Of a stretch of 64,000 bases of DNA, positions 27,338 to 35,117 are shown one piece after another. Position 1 is the stretch's first letter. Every line of letters begins with the position of its first letter. The DNA is taken from assembly GCF_004364935.1 (NCBI RefSeq), contig NZ_SOBT01000011.1, forward strand, positions 248,001 to 312,000, given 5' to 3'. Source of the DNA: Panacagrimonas perspica (GTDB lineage: Bacteria > Pseudomonadota > Gammaproteobacteria > Nevskiales > Nevskiaceae). The notes under the pieces are model-generated. The model was not told the DNA's origin. It saw only the letters and a program-made list of their open reading frames with translations, and ran no database searches. Both the position numbers and the translations under genes were made by a program.

Positions 27338-28126
27338 TCAGAACTTGCCGTGACGGCCGACGCCGTCCTTGAAACGCGTGGCGCCGGCAGCGCTCTCGCC
27401 GGACCTGAGCGTCGCGATGCCGTGTACGAATTCGTTGGCGATGGCCTCGGGCTCGTCGTAGCCCCATTGTTCGTAGACGCTGCGCCGGTCCCCGCGCATG
27501 CAGACCTGCGGGAAGGCCGCGATCTCGAGCGCGAGTTTCTCTGCGACCGCCAACGCCTGCCCGCGCGGTGCGAGGCGATTCGCCAGGCCCATGCCGTAGG
27601 CCTCGCGTGCGTCGACTGCGCGGCCGGTGAGGACCATGTCGAGTGCGCGCGACATGCCGATCAGGCGCGGCAACCGCACCGTGCCGCCATCGACCAGCGG
27701 TACGCCGAAACGTCTGCAGAACACGCCGAAGATGGCGGTCTCATCGGCCACGCGCAGATCGCACCACGCGGCCAGCTCGATGCCGCCCGCCACGCAGTAG
27801 CCGGACACGGCCGCGATCACCGGCTTGGACAGCTGCAGGCGCGTGGGGCCCATCGGTCCGTCGCCCTCGGGTTCGAGACGGATGGAGCGTCCGGGCTCGC
27901 CGCTGAAGACGGCTTTCAAATCGGCGCCGGCGCAGAAGTGTCCATCGGTTCCGGTGAGGATCGCGACACGCAGTTCCGGGTCCGTATCGAAGGCGCGGAA
28001 CGCGGAGGCGAGCGCTTCGGCGGTGGGTCCGTCGACGCAGTTGCGAACTTCCGGACGGTTGATGCGGACCACCAGCAGCGGTGCACGACGTTCGACGACG
28101 ACGGTGGGAGAGAGGGAGTCGGCCAT
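27338..28126 (-). CDS. Crotonase/enoyl-CoA hydratase family protein
   Basis: A 262-residue crotonase-fold protein. Oxyanion-hole regions are GHFCAGADLKAVF and SGYCVAGGIELAAWCDLRVA. GVFCRRFGVPLVDGGT carries no Glu at the second catalytic position, so hydratase activity is doubtful and another CoA-thioester reaction is possible. AAGGAAA precedes ATG 28126. It lies 25 bp upstream of the AidB-like gene and is divergent from the acyl-CoA dehydrogenase/Rieske operon, so it may share regulation with that cluster. Confidence 0.88.
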   Translation of the reverse strand: MADSLSPTVVVERRAPLLVVRINRPEVRNCVDGPTAEALASAFRAFDTDPELRVAILTGTDGHFCAGADLKAVFSGEPGRSIRLEPEGDGPMGPTRLQLSKPVIAAVSGYCVAGGIELAAWCDLRVADETAIFGVFCRRFGVPLVDGGTVRLPRLIGMSRALDMVLTGRAVDAREAYGMGLANRLAPRGQALAVAEKLALEIAAFPQVCMRGDRRSVYEQWGYDEPEAIANEFVHGIATLRSGESAAGATRFKDGVGRHGKF

Positions 28127-28250
28127 GTCGGTTTCCTTGGAAAGACGTCGATCGATATTACACGTGGTGACAAATGCCGGTGACGCAAGTAATGTCCCGA
28201 ACCGCGACATTTCCCCTGATCCGCAGGACCCGTAGCCCTGGAGGCTGTCC

Positions 28251-29405
28251 GTGAATTTCGACTACTCGCCCGAAGAAGAGACATTCCGCCAGGAGGTTCG
28301 CACCTGGATGGAAGCGAACGCCCCACGCGACCCGAGCGGCATCGCCACCGGCATGCGTATCGGCAAGGAGACCCAGTTCGCCTGGGAGAAGAAGCTCGCG
28401 TCGAAGGGGTGGCTGGCCTACACATGGCCGGCGGAATTCGGCGGACCGGGATTCACGCCGGTGCAGCGCGATATCTTCGACGCCGAGCGCGCCCGCGCCG
28501 GTGCGCCGTCGGTGATTCCGTTCGCCCTGATGATGCTCGGCCCGGTGCTGATGAAGTTCGGTACGCCCGAGCAGCAGAAGCGTTTCCTGCCCAGGATCGC
28601 GAGCGCCGAACAGGTCTGGTGCCAGGGCTACTCGGAGCCGGGCTCGGGTTCGGACCTCGCCAGTCTCAAGACGCAGGCGGTTCGTCAGGGCGACAAGTAC
28701 ATCGTCAACGGCCAGAAGATCTGGACCACGCAGGCGCATTGGGCGCACTGGATCTTCTGCCTGGTGCGCACCAGCGGTGATGGCTCCAAGCAGCAGGGCA
28801 TCTCCTTCCTGCTGATGGACATGAACACCAAGGGCATCGAGGTACGGCCGATCGTCACGATCGACGGACATCACCATCTCAATGAAGTGTTCTTCACCGA
28901 CGTCGAGGTGCCGGTCGAGAATCTCGTCGGGGTCGAGGGGCAGGGCTGGACGATCGCCAAATACCTGCTGACGCACGAGCGCACCGCCATTGCCGGCGTC
29001 GGCGACAGCAAGCGCCAGCTTCGCTGGCTGAGCGAGACGGTCGCGCGCGATCCTGCACTCAAGGACAGCCCGCACGCCCGCCGTCGCATCGCCGAACTCG
29101 AGGTCGATCTGCTCGCGCTCGAATACACCAACCTGCGCACGCTCGATCGCATGGCCAAGGGCCACTCGCCTGGACCCGAATCCTCCGGTCTGAAGATCAA
29201 GGGCACCGAACTGCAGCAGGGCATCTCCGAGGCGCAGCTCGAATTCGGAGGCCTGCAGGCGATGCCGTGGGGCCAGGATGTCGAGGGCGAGCCGGTCTAT
29301 CGAGCGGCATCGACGCGTTACAACTTCCTGCGCGCCTGCACCATCTACGGCGGCAGCAACGAAATCCAGAAGAACGTGCTGGCCAAAGTGCTGATCGGAC
29401 TCTGA
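28251..29405 (+). CDS. Acyl-CoA dehydrogenase family protein (first of a pair)
   Basis: A 384-residue acyl-CoA dehydrogenase-like protein starting at GTG 28251 with GGAGG six bases upstream. WCQGYSEPGSGSDLASL and the N-terminal EEETFRQEVRTWMEANAP are of the FadE17/26-like type found in steroid and branched side-chain degradation. At the usual C-terminal base position the sequence is IYGGSNEIQ, with Gly instead of Glu. The next gene encodes a shorter acyl-CoA dehydrogenase 13 bases later. Such adjacent pairs commonly form alpha2beta2 enzymes, which I infer here. Confidence 0.88.
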   Translation: MNFDYSPEEETFRQEVRTWMEANAPRDPSGIATGMRIGKETQFAWEKKLASKGWLAYTWPAEFGGPGFTPVQRDIFDAERARAGAPSVIPFALMMLGPVLMKFGTPEQQKRFLPRIASAEQVWCQGYSEPGSGSDLASLKTQAVRQGDKYIVNGQKIWTTQAHWAHWIFCLVRTSGDGSKQQGISFLLMDMNTKGIEVRPIVTIDGHHHLNEVFFTDVEVPVENLVGVEGQGWTIAKYLLTHERTAIAGVGDSKRQLRWLSETVARDPALKDSPHARRRIAELEVDLLALEYTNLRTLDRMAKGHSPGPESSGLKIKGTELQQGISEAQLEFGGLQAMPWGQDVEGEPVYRAASTRYNFLRACTIYGGSNEIQKNVLAKVLIGL

Positions 29406-29418
29406 GGAACTCGAAAAA

Positions 29419-30528
29419 ATGGATCTCTCATTCACTTCCGAGCAGGAAATCCTGCAGGACAGCGCGGTCAAGTTCGCCCAGAAGGGCTACAGCTTCGACC
29501 AGTACAAGAAGTCGCTGAAGGCGCCGGGCCAGTGCGATCCGGCGATCTGGAAACAGGTCGCCGAATTCGGATGGCTGGCACTCGCCGTTCCCGAATCCGC
29601 CGGTGGCATCGGCGGCTCCACGCTCGACATCGCGCTGGTCGCCGAGGCGCTCGGCGCAGGCCTGGTCATCGAGCCTTTCATCGCAGGCGCCATTTTCCCG
29701 GCCGCGATCATCGCGGCCAGCGAAAGCGCGGGCCGGCAGGACGCGCTGCTCGGCAACCTGGCCAGCGGCGACGCACAGCTCGCGGTCGCCTACTCCGAGC
29801 GCGCAGGTCGATTCGATCCCGCGCAGTGCACGACCATCGCCGACAAGAACGCGAAGGGCTTCGTGCTCAGCGGCGAGAAGATCTGCGCATTCAACGCGCC
29901 GAACGCCTCGCACCTGATCGTGTCCGCGCGCAACGGATCCGCGGTGGACCTGTTCCTGGTGCCGCGCGAGACCGCGGGCCTGAGCCTGACGGCTTATCCG
30001 GTGCTCGGCGGCGGTGTCGCGGCCGACGTGAAGCTCGACGGCGTGCAGGTGGACAGCGACGCGCGGCTGGGCGACATCACGGCGCTCGAAGCGGGCCTGG
30101 ACAAGGCCATCGCCGTCGACTGCGCGCTCGCACTGGGCGGCATGAAGGCGCTGTTCGAGCGCACTTCGGCCTACCTGCGCACGCGCAAGCAGTTCGGCGT
30201 GGCGATCGGCACGTTTCAGGTGCTGCAGCATCGTGTCGTCGACATGTTCATCGAGCTCGAGCAGTCGCGTTCGCTGGTGCTGCTGGCCACGGCCAAGGCC
30301 GACAGTGGTGATGCCGTCGAACGACGACGCGCCGTGTCCGCAGCCAAGGCCTACGTGGCCAAGGCTTCCAAGATGGTCGCGCAGCAGGCCGTGCAGCTCC
30401 ACGGCGGAATCGGCATGACCGAGGAACTCGATGTCGGTCATTACTTCCGTCAGCTCACGGCGTTCGGCACGCGATTCGGCGATCGCGACTACCACCTCGA
30501 CCGCTTTCAGGCCGTAGCCGCTGCATGA
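29419..30528 (+). CDS. Acyl-CoA dehydrogenase family protein (second of a pair)
   Basis: A 369-residue partner of the preceding dehydrogenase. It has the fold landmarks EFGWLALAVPESAGGIGGS, LVIEPF, TRKQFGVAIGTFQVLQHRVVDM and QLHGGIGMTEELDVGHYFRQLT. It lacks the EPGxGSD motif, replaced by AYSERAGRFDP, and lacks a C-terminal YEG. These losses are typical of the non-catalytic or half-site subunit of heteromeric enzymes. The stop overlaps the Rieske gene as ATGA, indicating coupling. Confidence 0.87.
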   Translation: MDLSFTSEQEILQDSAVKFAQKGYSFDQYKKSLKAPGQCDPAIWKQVAEFGWLALAVPESAGGIGGSTLDIALVAEALGAGLVIEPFIAGAIFPAAIIAASESAGRQDALLGNLASGDAQLAVAYSERAGRFDPAQCTTIADKNAKGFVLSGEKICAFNAPNASHLIVSARNGSAVDLFLVPRETAGLSLTAYPVLGGGVAADVKLDGVQVDSDARLGDITALEAGLDKAIAVDCALALGGMKALFERTSAYLRTRKQFGVAIGTFQVLQHRVVDMFIELEQSRSLVLLATAKADSGDAVERRRAVSAAKAYVAKASKMVAQQAVQLHGGIGMTEELDVGHYFRQLTAFGTRFGDRDYHLDRFQAVAAA

Positions 30529-31667
30529 AGCCAGCGGTCGCCGCGGACCTGATCGCGCGAGCCCGCGCGGTGCTGTCCAGCGGGCTGCCGGAGATGGGCG
30601 AGCACGTCGTGTGCTCGCCTGTTTCCCGATACCTGGACGGTGCGCGCCACCAGCGCGAACTCGCCATGATGCGGCGCCACCCGCAGGCGGTTGCTCCGGC
30701 ATCGACGCTCGCGCGCAACGGAAGCTGGTGGTCGGGCGACGTGCTCGGTGTTCCGTTGCTGGTGACGCGCGATGGAGCAGGCGCGCTCCACGCGTTCCTC
30801 AACGTCTGCCGCCACCGCGGCGCGCGGGTCGTAGCGACCGGCGAGGGCTGCGGTCGCGAGAAATTCGCCTGCCCGTATCACGCGTGGACCTATGCGGCGG
30901 ACGGTGCCTTGCTGAACGTGCCGCGACGCGAAGGATTCCCGGAGCTTCGGACGGAAACTTCGGGCTTGCGCCGGCTCGCGGTTGCGCAGCGTGCCGGCAT
31001 CGTCTGGGTGATTCCGGATGCCGCGCACGCCGACGATGACGTGAGCGCTCGCCTGGGCGCGTTCGTGGATGAGCTCGAAGGATTCGGCTTTGCGGATCAC
31101 GTCGCGTACGCGCCTCGCGAACTCGACGTGGGATGCAACTGGAAGCTGATGGTCGAAGGCTCGTCGGAGGCCTATCACTTCAAGATTGCGCACCGCGACA
31201 GCATCGCGCCGCTGTTCGCCGACAACGTGCAGATCGTCGACGAGAACGGGCTGCACCGGCGCATGTTCCTGGTCAAGGAAGCGTTGCGCAGCGAACCCCT
31301 GGCATCCGATGTGCAGCTGCGCGATGCCGGCAATCTTCTCTACTACGTCTTTCCCAGCACGATGATCCTGGTGCAGCCGGACCATGCGCAGGTCACCCGC
31401 ATCGAGCCGACGGCGGTGGGCGCGACGCGGATCATCGACTTCGCGCTGATTCCGCAGGCGCCGGACTCGGAGCGTGCACGCACGCACTGGGAGCGCAACG
31501 TGCATCTGTATCGCGAGGCGCTGGGCGAGGACTACGCGCAGATGGCGTCGATGCAGTCCGGTCTGGCCTGCGGGGCCAACATCGCGTTGCAGTTCGGACG
31601 CTACGAATTCGCACTGGCGCGCTTCAACGAACAGCTCGACGACGAGCTCGCGAAGGTCGCGGCATGA
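30525..31667 (+). CDS. Rieske-type aromatic ring-hydroxylating oxygenase, alpha subunit
   Basis: A 380-residue non-heme iron oxygenase. The Rieske [2Fe-2S] ligands are Cys95, His97, Cys116 and His119 (CRH and CPYHAWTY). The mononuclear iron facial triad starts with His218 and His223 in SSEAYHFKIAH. Members hydroxylate aromatic acids, amines or sterol-like compounds using electrons from a reductase. No reductase or ferredoxin gene is adjacent, so these must be supplied from elsewhere. Overlaps of four bases on both sides tie it to the dehydrogenase pair and the PaaX-like regulator. Confidence 0.92.
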   Translation: MKPAVAADLIARARAVLSSGLPEMGEHVVCSPVSRYLDGARHQRELAMMRRHPQAVAPASTLARNGSWWSGDVLGVPLLVTRDGAGALHAFLNVCRHRGARVVATGEGCGREKFACPYHAWTYAADGALLNVPRREGFPELRTETSGLRRLAVAQRAGIVWVIPDAAHADDDVSARLGAFVDELEGFGFADHVAYAPRELDVGCNWKLMVEGSSEAYHFKIAHRDSIAPLFADNVQIVDENGLHRRMFLVKEALRSEPLASDVQLRDAGNLLYYVFPSTMILVQPDHAQVTRIEPTAVGATRIIDFALIPQAPDSERARTHWERNVHLYREALGEDYAQMASMQSGLACGANIALQFGRYEFALARFNEQLDDELAKVAA

Positions 31668-32503
31668 AGCCCAAGCCGCGCGGGCTGATCCTGGACCTGC
31701 TGCTCGCCGCCGTGCCGGAGCCGCTGTCCGCACGCGATGCCGTCACTGCCTGCGCACTGTTCGGCATCAGCGACAACAACGCGCGCGTCGCGCTCGCAAG
31801 GCTGGTCTCCGAAGGCCTGCTCGAGGCCGCCGAGCGCGGCAGTTACCAGCTCAGCGCGCGGGCGCACGAGCTGTCCGACGACGTCGCGACCTGGCGGACA
31901 GCCGAACAGCGGGTGCGCGAATGGAACGGCGGCTACATCGGCGTCCACTGCGGCGCGCTCGGCCGCAGCGATCGCGCCGCACTGCGTGCGCGACGACGCG
32001 CGCTGGACATGCTCGGCTTTCGCGAACTCGAACGCGGGCTCTACCTGCGTCCGGACAACATCGAGCGCGATCTCGACACGGTGCGTCGTCGGCTCTATCA
32101 GATCGGATTGGAGCGCGGCGCTAGCGTCTTCTCTGCCGACGGTTTCGATGCGGCGCGCGAAGCGCAGATCCGCAAGCTGTGGGACGGCAAGACGCTCAAC
32201 ACGAACTACCGCAAGCTGCGCCTGCAGCTCGAGGACTGGATGAGCACATCGGCGAAACTCGATCCGCAGGCCGGTGCGCGCGAGGTCTTCACGATCGGCG
32301 GTCATGCGATCCGTCACGTCGTCTACGATCCGCTGCTGCCCAGCCCACTCGTCGACGTGCAGGCCCGGCAGGATTTCGTCGCGACGGTGCACAAGGTCGA
32401 CCGGCTCGGCCGTCGCCTGTGGCAGCGCATGTACGAGGCGTCGACCGGTTCTCCCGGTCCGTTCCCGACGCCGCCCACCGCACAGGTGGAACTCAGCGCC
32501 TGA
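31664..32503 (+). CDS. PaaX-like transcriptional regulator
   Basis: A 279-residue protein with a PaaX-type winged helix at the N-terminus (FGISDNNARVALARLVSEGLLE) and a long C-terminal effector domain. PaaX represses the phenylacetate regulon and is released by phenylacetyl-CoA. By analogy, this protein may sense a CoA thioester made or consumed by the upstream dehydrogenases. ATG 31664 overlaps the Rieske gene stop. Regulator-last, coupled arrangement suggests autoregulation of the whole operon. Confidence 0.8.
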   Translation: MKPKPRGLILDLLLAAVPEPLSARDAVTACALFGISDNNARVALARLVSEGLLEAAERGSYQLSARAHELSDDVATWRTAEQRVREWNGGYIGVHCGALGRSDRAALRARRRALDMLGFRELERGLYLRPDNIERDLDTVRRRLYQIGLERGASVFSADGFDAAREAQIRKLWDGKTLNTNYRKLRLQLEDWMSTSAKLDPQAGAREVFTIGGHAIRHVVYDPLLPSPLVDVQARQDFVATVHKVDRLGRRLWQRMYEASTGSPGPFPTPPTAQVELSA

Positions 32504-32581
32504 GCGAGCGTCAGACTTGCAGCACGCGCATCGAGATGTTGCGCTTGCACTTCCCGATTCACCTTGACGACTGGAGTCGTG

Positions 32582-33739
32582 ATGCCGATTCGCAATGCCC
32601 CGTCTGCCCTGCCCACGACCCTGCGCTTCATGGGCTCGCGCCTCGCGCGGCGCCTGAAAGGCGAGGCCGATGTTCCGCCGACGGACTTTCGCGCCCGCAT
32701 CGAACAGGCGCTGGCGAAACTGGGCGATGCCGTGCTGCGCTGCGACTGGGTCAAGGTGCCTGCGACGACCGCGCCGTGGATCGACAGCGGTGTCGTGCTG
32801 CCGAGCGGCCAGACGATCAGTCTGCTGGCCAACGGCATGGTGTACGCCTCCAGCGCGCTGGACGTGGGCTTCCAGCCCAAGGTCGGGCTCTGGCATCGCG
32901 TGGGCGACGGTGAGCTCGCGAAGATCGTCGGCAATGCGAGCAGCTTCGACTCGGGCGCCGGCGGCACGCTCTGGCTCACCAGCAAACCCTCGGGCGAGTT
33001 CGCGGATCGCAAGGGCGCGTTCGAGCCCAAGTACCCGCGCGTGAAATTTCCGGGCGAGTTCGAAGTGGCGGTCGTGCAGTGGCGCGGCGATGCGACGCAA
33101 GGCGTGCAAGCGGCGGCGACGATCGAGCCGCAGTGGTTCGGGACGGCGCTGAAGCGGCTGCAGTCGCCGGTCGCACCGCCCGCGGGCTGGCACTACCTCT
33201 GGCGTCTGGGGCAGGGCGAAATCTTCCAGCCCTGCGACACGAAGAAGGACGAACTCTGCTGCCACACGAGCGCAGACGTCGGCATCCTGCAGTACCCGGT
33301 CGATGTTCCATTGACGGCGGACAGCGAGGTGCAGTGGTCGTGGCTCGTCGAGCAGTTGCCGTCGAAGCTGCCCGAGCACATCGAGCCCACGCACGATTAT
33401 CTGTCGCTCGCCGTGGAGTTCGACAACGGCCTGGACCTCACGTGGATGTGGAGCGCGGCGCTGCCGGTCGACACCATTTTCCAGTGCCCGCTGGCATGGT
33501 GGAACGAGCGCGAGACGCACTGGGTCGTGCGCAGCGGCACCGAGCAGCTCGGTCGCTGGCTGGACGAACGCCGCAACATCGCAGACGACTATCGCAAGGC
33601 GATCGGTGGCGAGTTGCCGAAGAAGATCGTCGGCGTCTGGCTGATCGCCAACACGGTGTTCCAGCGAGGCGAGGGCAAGTGCCGGTACCGGGACATCGTG
33701 CTCGAGGATGGACAGGGTCGCTTGAAGATCGCGAGCTGA
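32582..33739 (+). CDS. Uncharacterised protein, possibly with a DUF3047-like C-terminal region
   Basis: A 385-residue protein, soluble, with no signal peptide. The first half is rich in beta structure with Trp/Gly-rich strands (TTAPWIDSGVVLPSG, VGLWHRVGDG) resembling carbohydrate-binding PA-IL-like folds. The second half has SEVQWSWLVEQLPSKL, DYLSLAVEFDNGLDLTWMWS and ETHWVVRSGTEQLG, which recall DUF3047 proteins. I am not sure of either relation. ATG 32582 is preceded by GGAG; a TTG at 32564 is an alternative. It stands alone between the PaaX-like gene and a REP pair. Confidence 0.6.
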   Translation: MPIRNAPSALPTTLRFMGSRLARRLKGEADVPPTDFRARIEQALAKLGDAVLRCDWVKVPATTAPWIDSGVVLPSGQTISLLANGMVYASSALDVGFQPKVGLWHRVGDGELAKIVGNASSFDSGAGGTLWLTSKPSGEFADRKGAFEPKYPRVKFPGEFEVAVVQWRGDATQGVQAAATIEPQWFGTALKRLQSPVAPPAGWHYLWRLGQGEIFQPCDTKKDELCCHTSADVGILQYPVDVPLTADSEVQWSWLVEQLPSKLPEHIEPTHDYLSLAVEFDNGLDLTWMWSAALPVDTIFQCPLAWWNERETHWVVRSGTEQLGRWLDERRNIADDYRKAIGGELPKKIVGVWLIANTVFQRGEGKCRYRDIVLEDGQGRLKIAS

Positions 33740-33752
33740 GGGCGTATCAACA

Positions 33753-33840
33753 GTAGCCCGGACGAAGTCCGGGGTTCCGTCCCTCGATGCGTGATCCTGC
33801 CCGCTTTACGTGCCGGCATCCCGGACTGCGTCCGGGCTAC
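33753..33840. repeat. REP/BIME inverted repeat (GTAGCCCGGAC type)
   Basis: Arms at 33753-33773 and 33820-33840 are inverted near-copies of GTAGCCCGGACGAAGTCCGG. Each arm alone folds as CCCGGAC-GAA-GTCCGGG behind a GTAG head, the form recognised by REP-associated transposases. The 46-bp centre is unremarkable. Confidence 0.8.
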
Positions 33841-33871
33841 GTCCTTACGTTTTTCCCGTCGTTCTTGAAGA

Positions 33872-34951
33872 TCAGATCAGCGAGAGCTGATCCCCCGACG
33901 TCGGCGGCACCCGGAACTGGCTCGTATCCAGAACACCACGTGGATCCTGGTTCAACCCGAAGCGCTTGCACGCGACGCGGAATCGCTGCGCGATGAGCAT
34001 CGCGTAGTTGCCGGTGCCTTTCTGTCGCGTTCCGAATTCCGGGTTGTAGTCGCGGCCGCCGTGCATCTGTTGCACCAGGCTCATCACGTGCGCGGCGCGA
34101 TCCGGCATGTGTGCGTCGAGCCAGGCGCGGAAGATGCCCTTGAGTTCATGCGGCAGTCGCAGCATCACGTAGCCGGCGTGCCGTGCGCCCGCTTCCGCGG
34201 CCGCTTCGAGAATGGATTCCAGCTCGGCGTCGTTGACGAATGGAATCATCGGTGCCGCCATCACCGTTACCGGCACGCCGATCTCCGTGAGCTGCCGGAT
34301 CAACCGCAGCCGCATGCTGGCAGACGACGTGCGGGGTTCGAGCGTGCGCTTGAGCGCATCGTCGAGTGAGGTCACCGACACAGCGACGCGGACCAGGCCC
34401 AGTTCCGAGAATCGTTCGTACAGATCGAGATCCCGCATCATCAGCGCGGCGCCCTTGGTGATGACGTTGACCGGGTGCCGGAAGCGCAGCAGGACTTCGA
34501 GCACGTCGCGCGTGATGCGCAGGTCCTTCTCGATCGGCTGGTAGGGATCGGTGTTGGCGCCGATTTGAATCACCCGGCACGAATAGGACTTGTGGCGCAG
34601 CTCCTGATCGAGCAATTCGCCGGCGTTGGGCTTGTAGAAGAGCTTGGTCTCGAAGTCGAGGCCCGGCGACAGGTTCACGTACGAATGAGCCGGCCTGGCG
34701 AAGCAGTAAACGCAGCCGTGCGCGCAGCCTCGATACGGATTGATCGACTGGTCGAAGCCGATGTCGGGCGAATCGTTGCGGCTGATGATGCTCTTCGATT
34801 TCTCGGCGAAGAGCTGCGTCTTCAGCGTCTCGACGACCGAGTCTTCGAGGCTGCCCCAGCCATCGTCGATGGCCTCGACCGACCGGCTCTCGAAGCGACC
34901 TTTGGGCAACGAAACAGCGCCGCGGCCCTTCAGCGGTTTGGGAACGAACAT
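33872..34951 (-). CDS. PA0069 family radical SAM protein
   Basis: A 359-residue radical SAM protein of the SplB-like COG1533 group, named PA0069 family. The cluster motif CAHGCVYC has Cys76, Cys80 and Cys83, and GANTDPYQPIE follows. The C-terminal RDYNPEFGTRQKGTGNYAMLI is family-specific. Relatives include spore photoproduct lyase, a DNA repair enzyme, but the substrate of this family is unknown. A consensus LexA box 36 bp upstream of the ATG indicates SOS control, which supports a DNA-damage role. Confidence 0.9.
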   Translation of the reverse strand: MFVPKPLKGRGAVSLPKGRFESRSVEAIDDGWGSLEDSVVETLKTQLFAEKSKSIISRNDSPDIGFDQSINPYRGCAHGCVYCFARPAHSYVNLSPGLDFETKLFYKPNAGELLDQELRHKSYSCRVIQIGANTDPYQPIEKDLRITRDVLEVLLRFRHPVNVITKGAALMMRDLDLYERFSELGLVRVAVSVTSLDDALKRTLEPRTSSASMRLRLIRQLTEIGVPVTVMAAPMIPFVNDAELESILEAAAEAGARHAGYVMLRLPHELKGIFRAWLDAHMPDRAAHVMSLVQQMHGGRDYNPEFGTRQKGTGNYAMLIAQRFRVACKRFGLNQDPRGVLDTSQFRVPPTSGDQLSLI

Positions 34952-34984
34952 GGACGGCGACCCGGTGGGCGGGCCTCGTTGGGA

Positions 34985-35004
34985 TACTGTATGAATATAC
35001 AGTT
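34985..35004 (-). promoter_or_regulatory. LexA (SOS) box
   Basis: CTGT (34987-34990), eight bases ATGAATAT, ACAG (34999-35002), flanked by TA and TT, match the proteobacterial LexA consensus taCTGT-N8-ACAGta at every core position. It is the only such site noticed in the window and lies just upstream of the radical SAM gene. Confidence 0.8.
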
Positions 35005-35046
35005 ATCGGGTTTCGCGAGCGACGCCGCTCGTCGATCTCGCGGCCC

Positions 35047-35113
35047 GTGGCCCGGGTGAAACCCGGGGCTGCGGTCCGTATGCGAAGGAACCCCCGGGTT
35101 GCACCCGGGCTAC
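35047..35113. repeat. REP/BIME inverted repeat (variant)
   Basis: Arms GTGGCCCGGGTGAAACCCGG at 35047-35068 and the inverse at 35092-35113 (ending GGGCTAC) differ slightly from the 33.8-kb and 59.3-kb copies: the stem is CCCGGGT-GAA-ACCCGGG. It separates the LexA-box promoter region from the end of the GH3 gene. Confidence 0.75.
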
Positions 35114-35117
35114 GTCG

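Noticed and set aside
28157-28200. ATTAC...GTAAT and repeated GGTGAC upstream of the acyl-CoA dehydrogenase pair
   Set aside because: Possible operator, but the symmetry is poor and no consensus is known for the neighbouring regulator.
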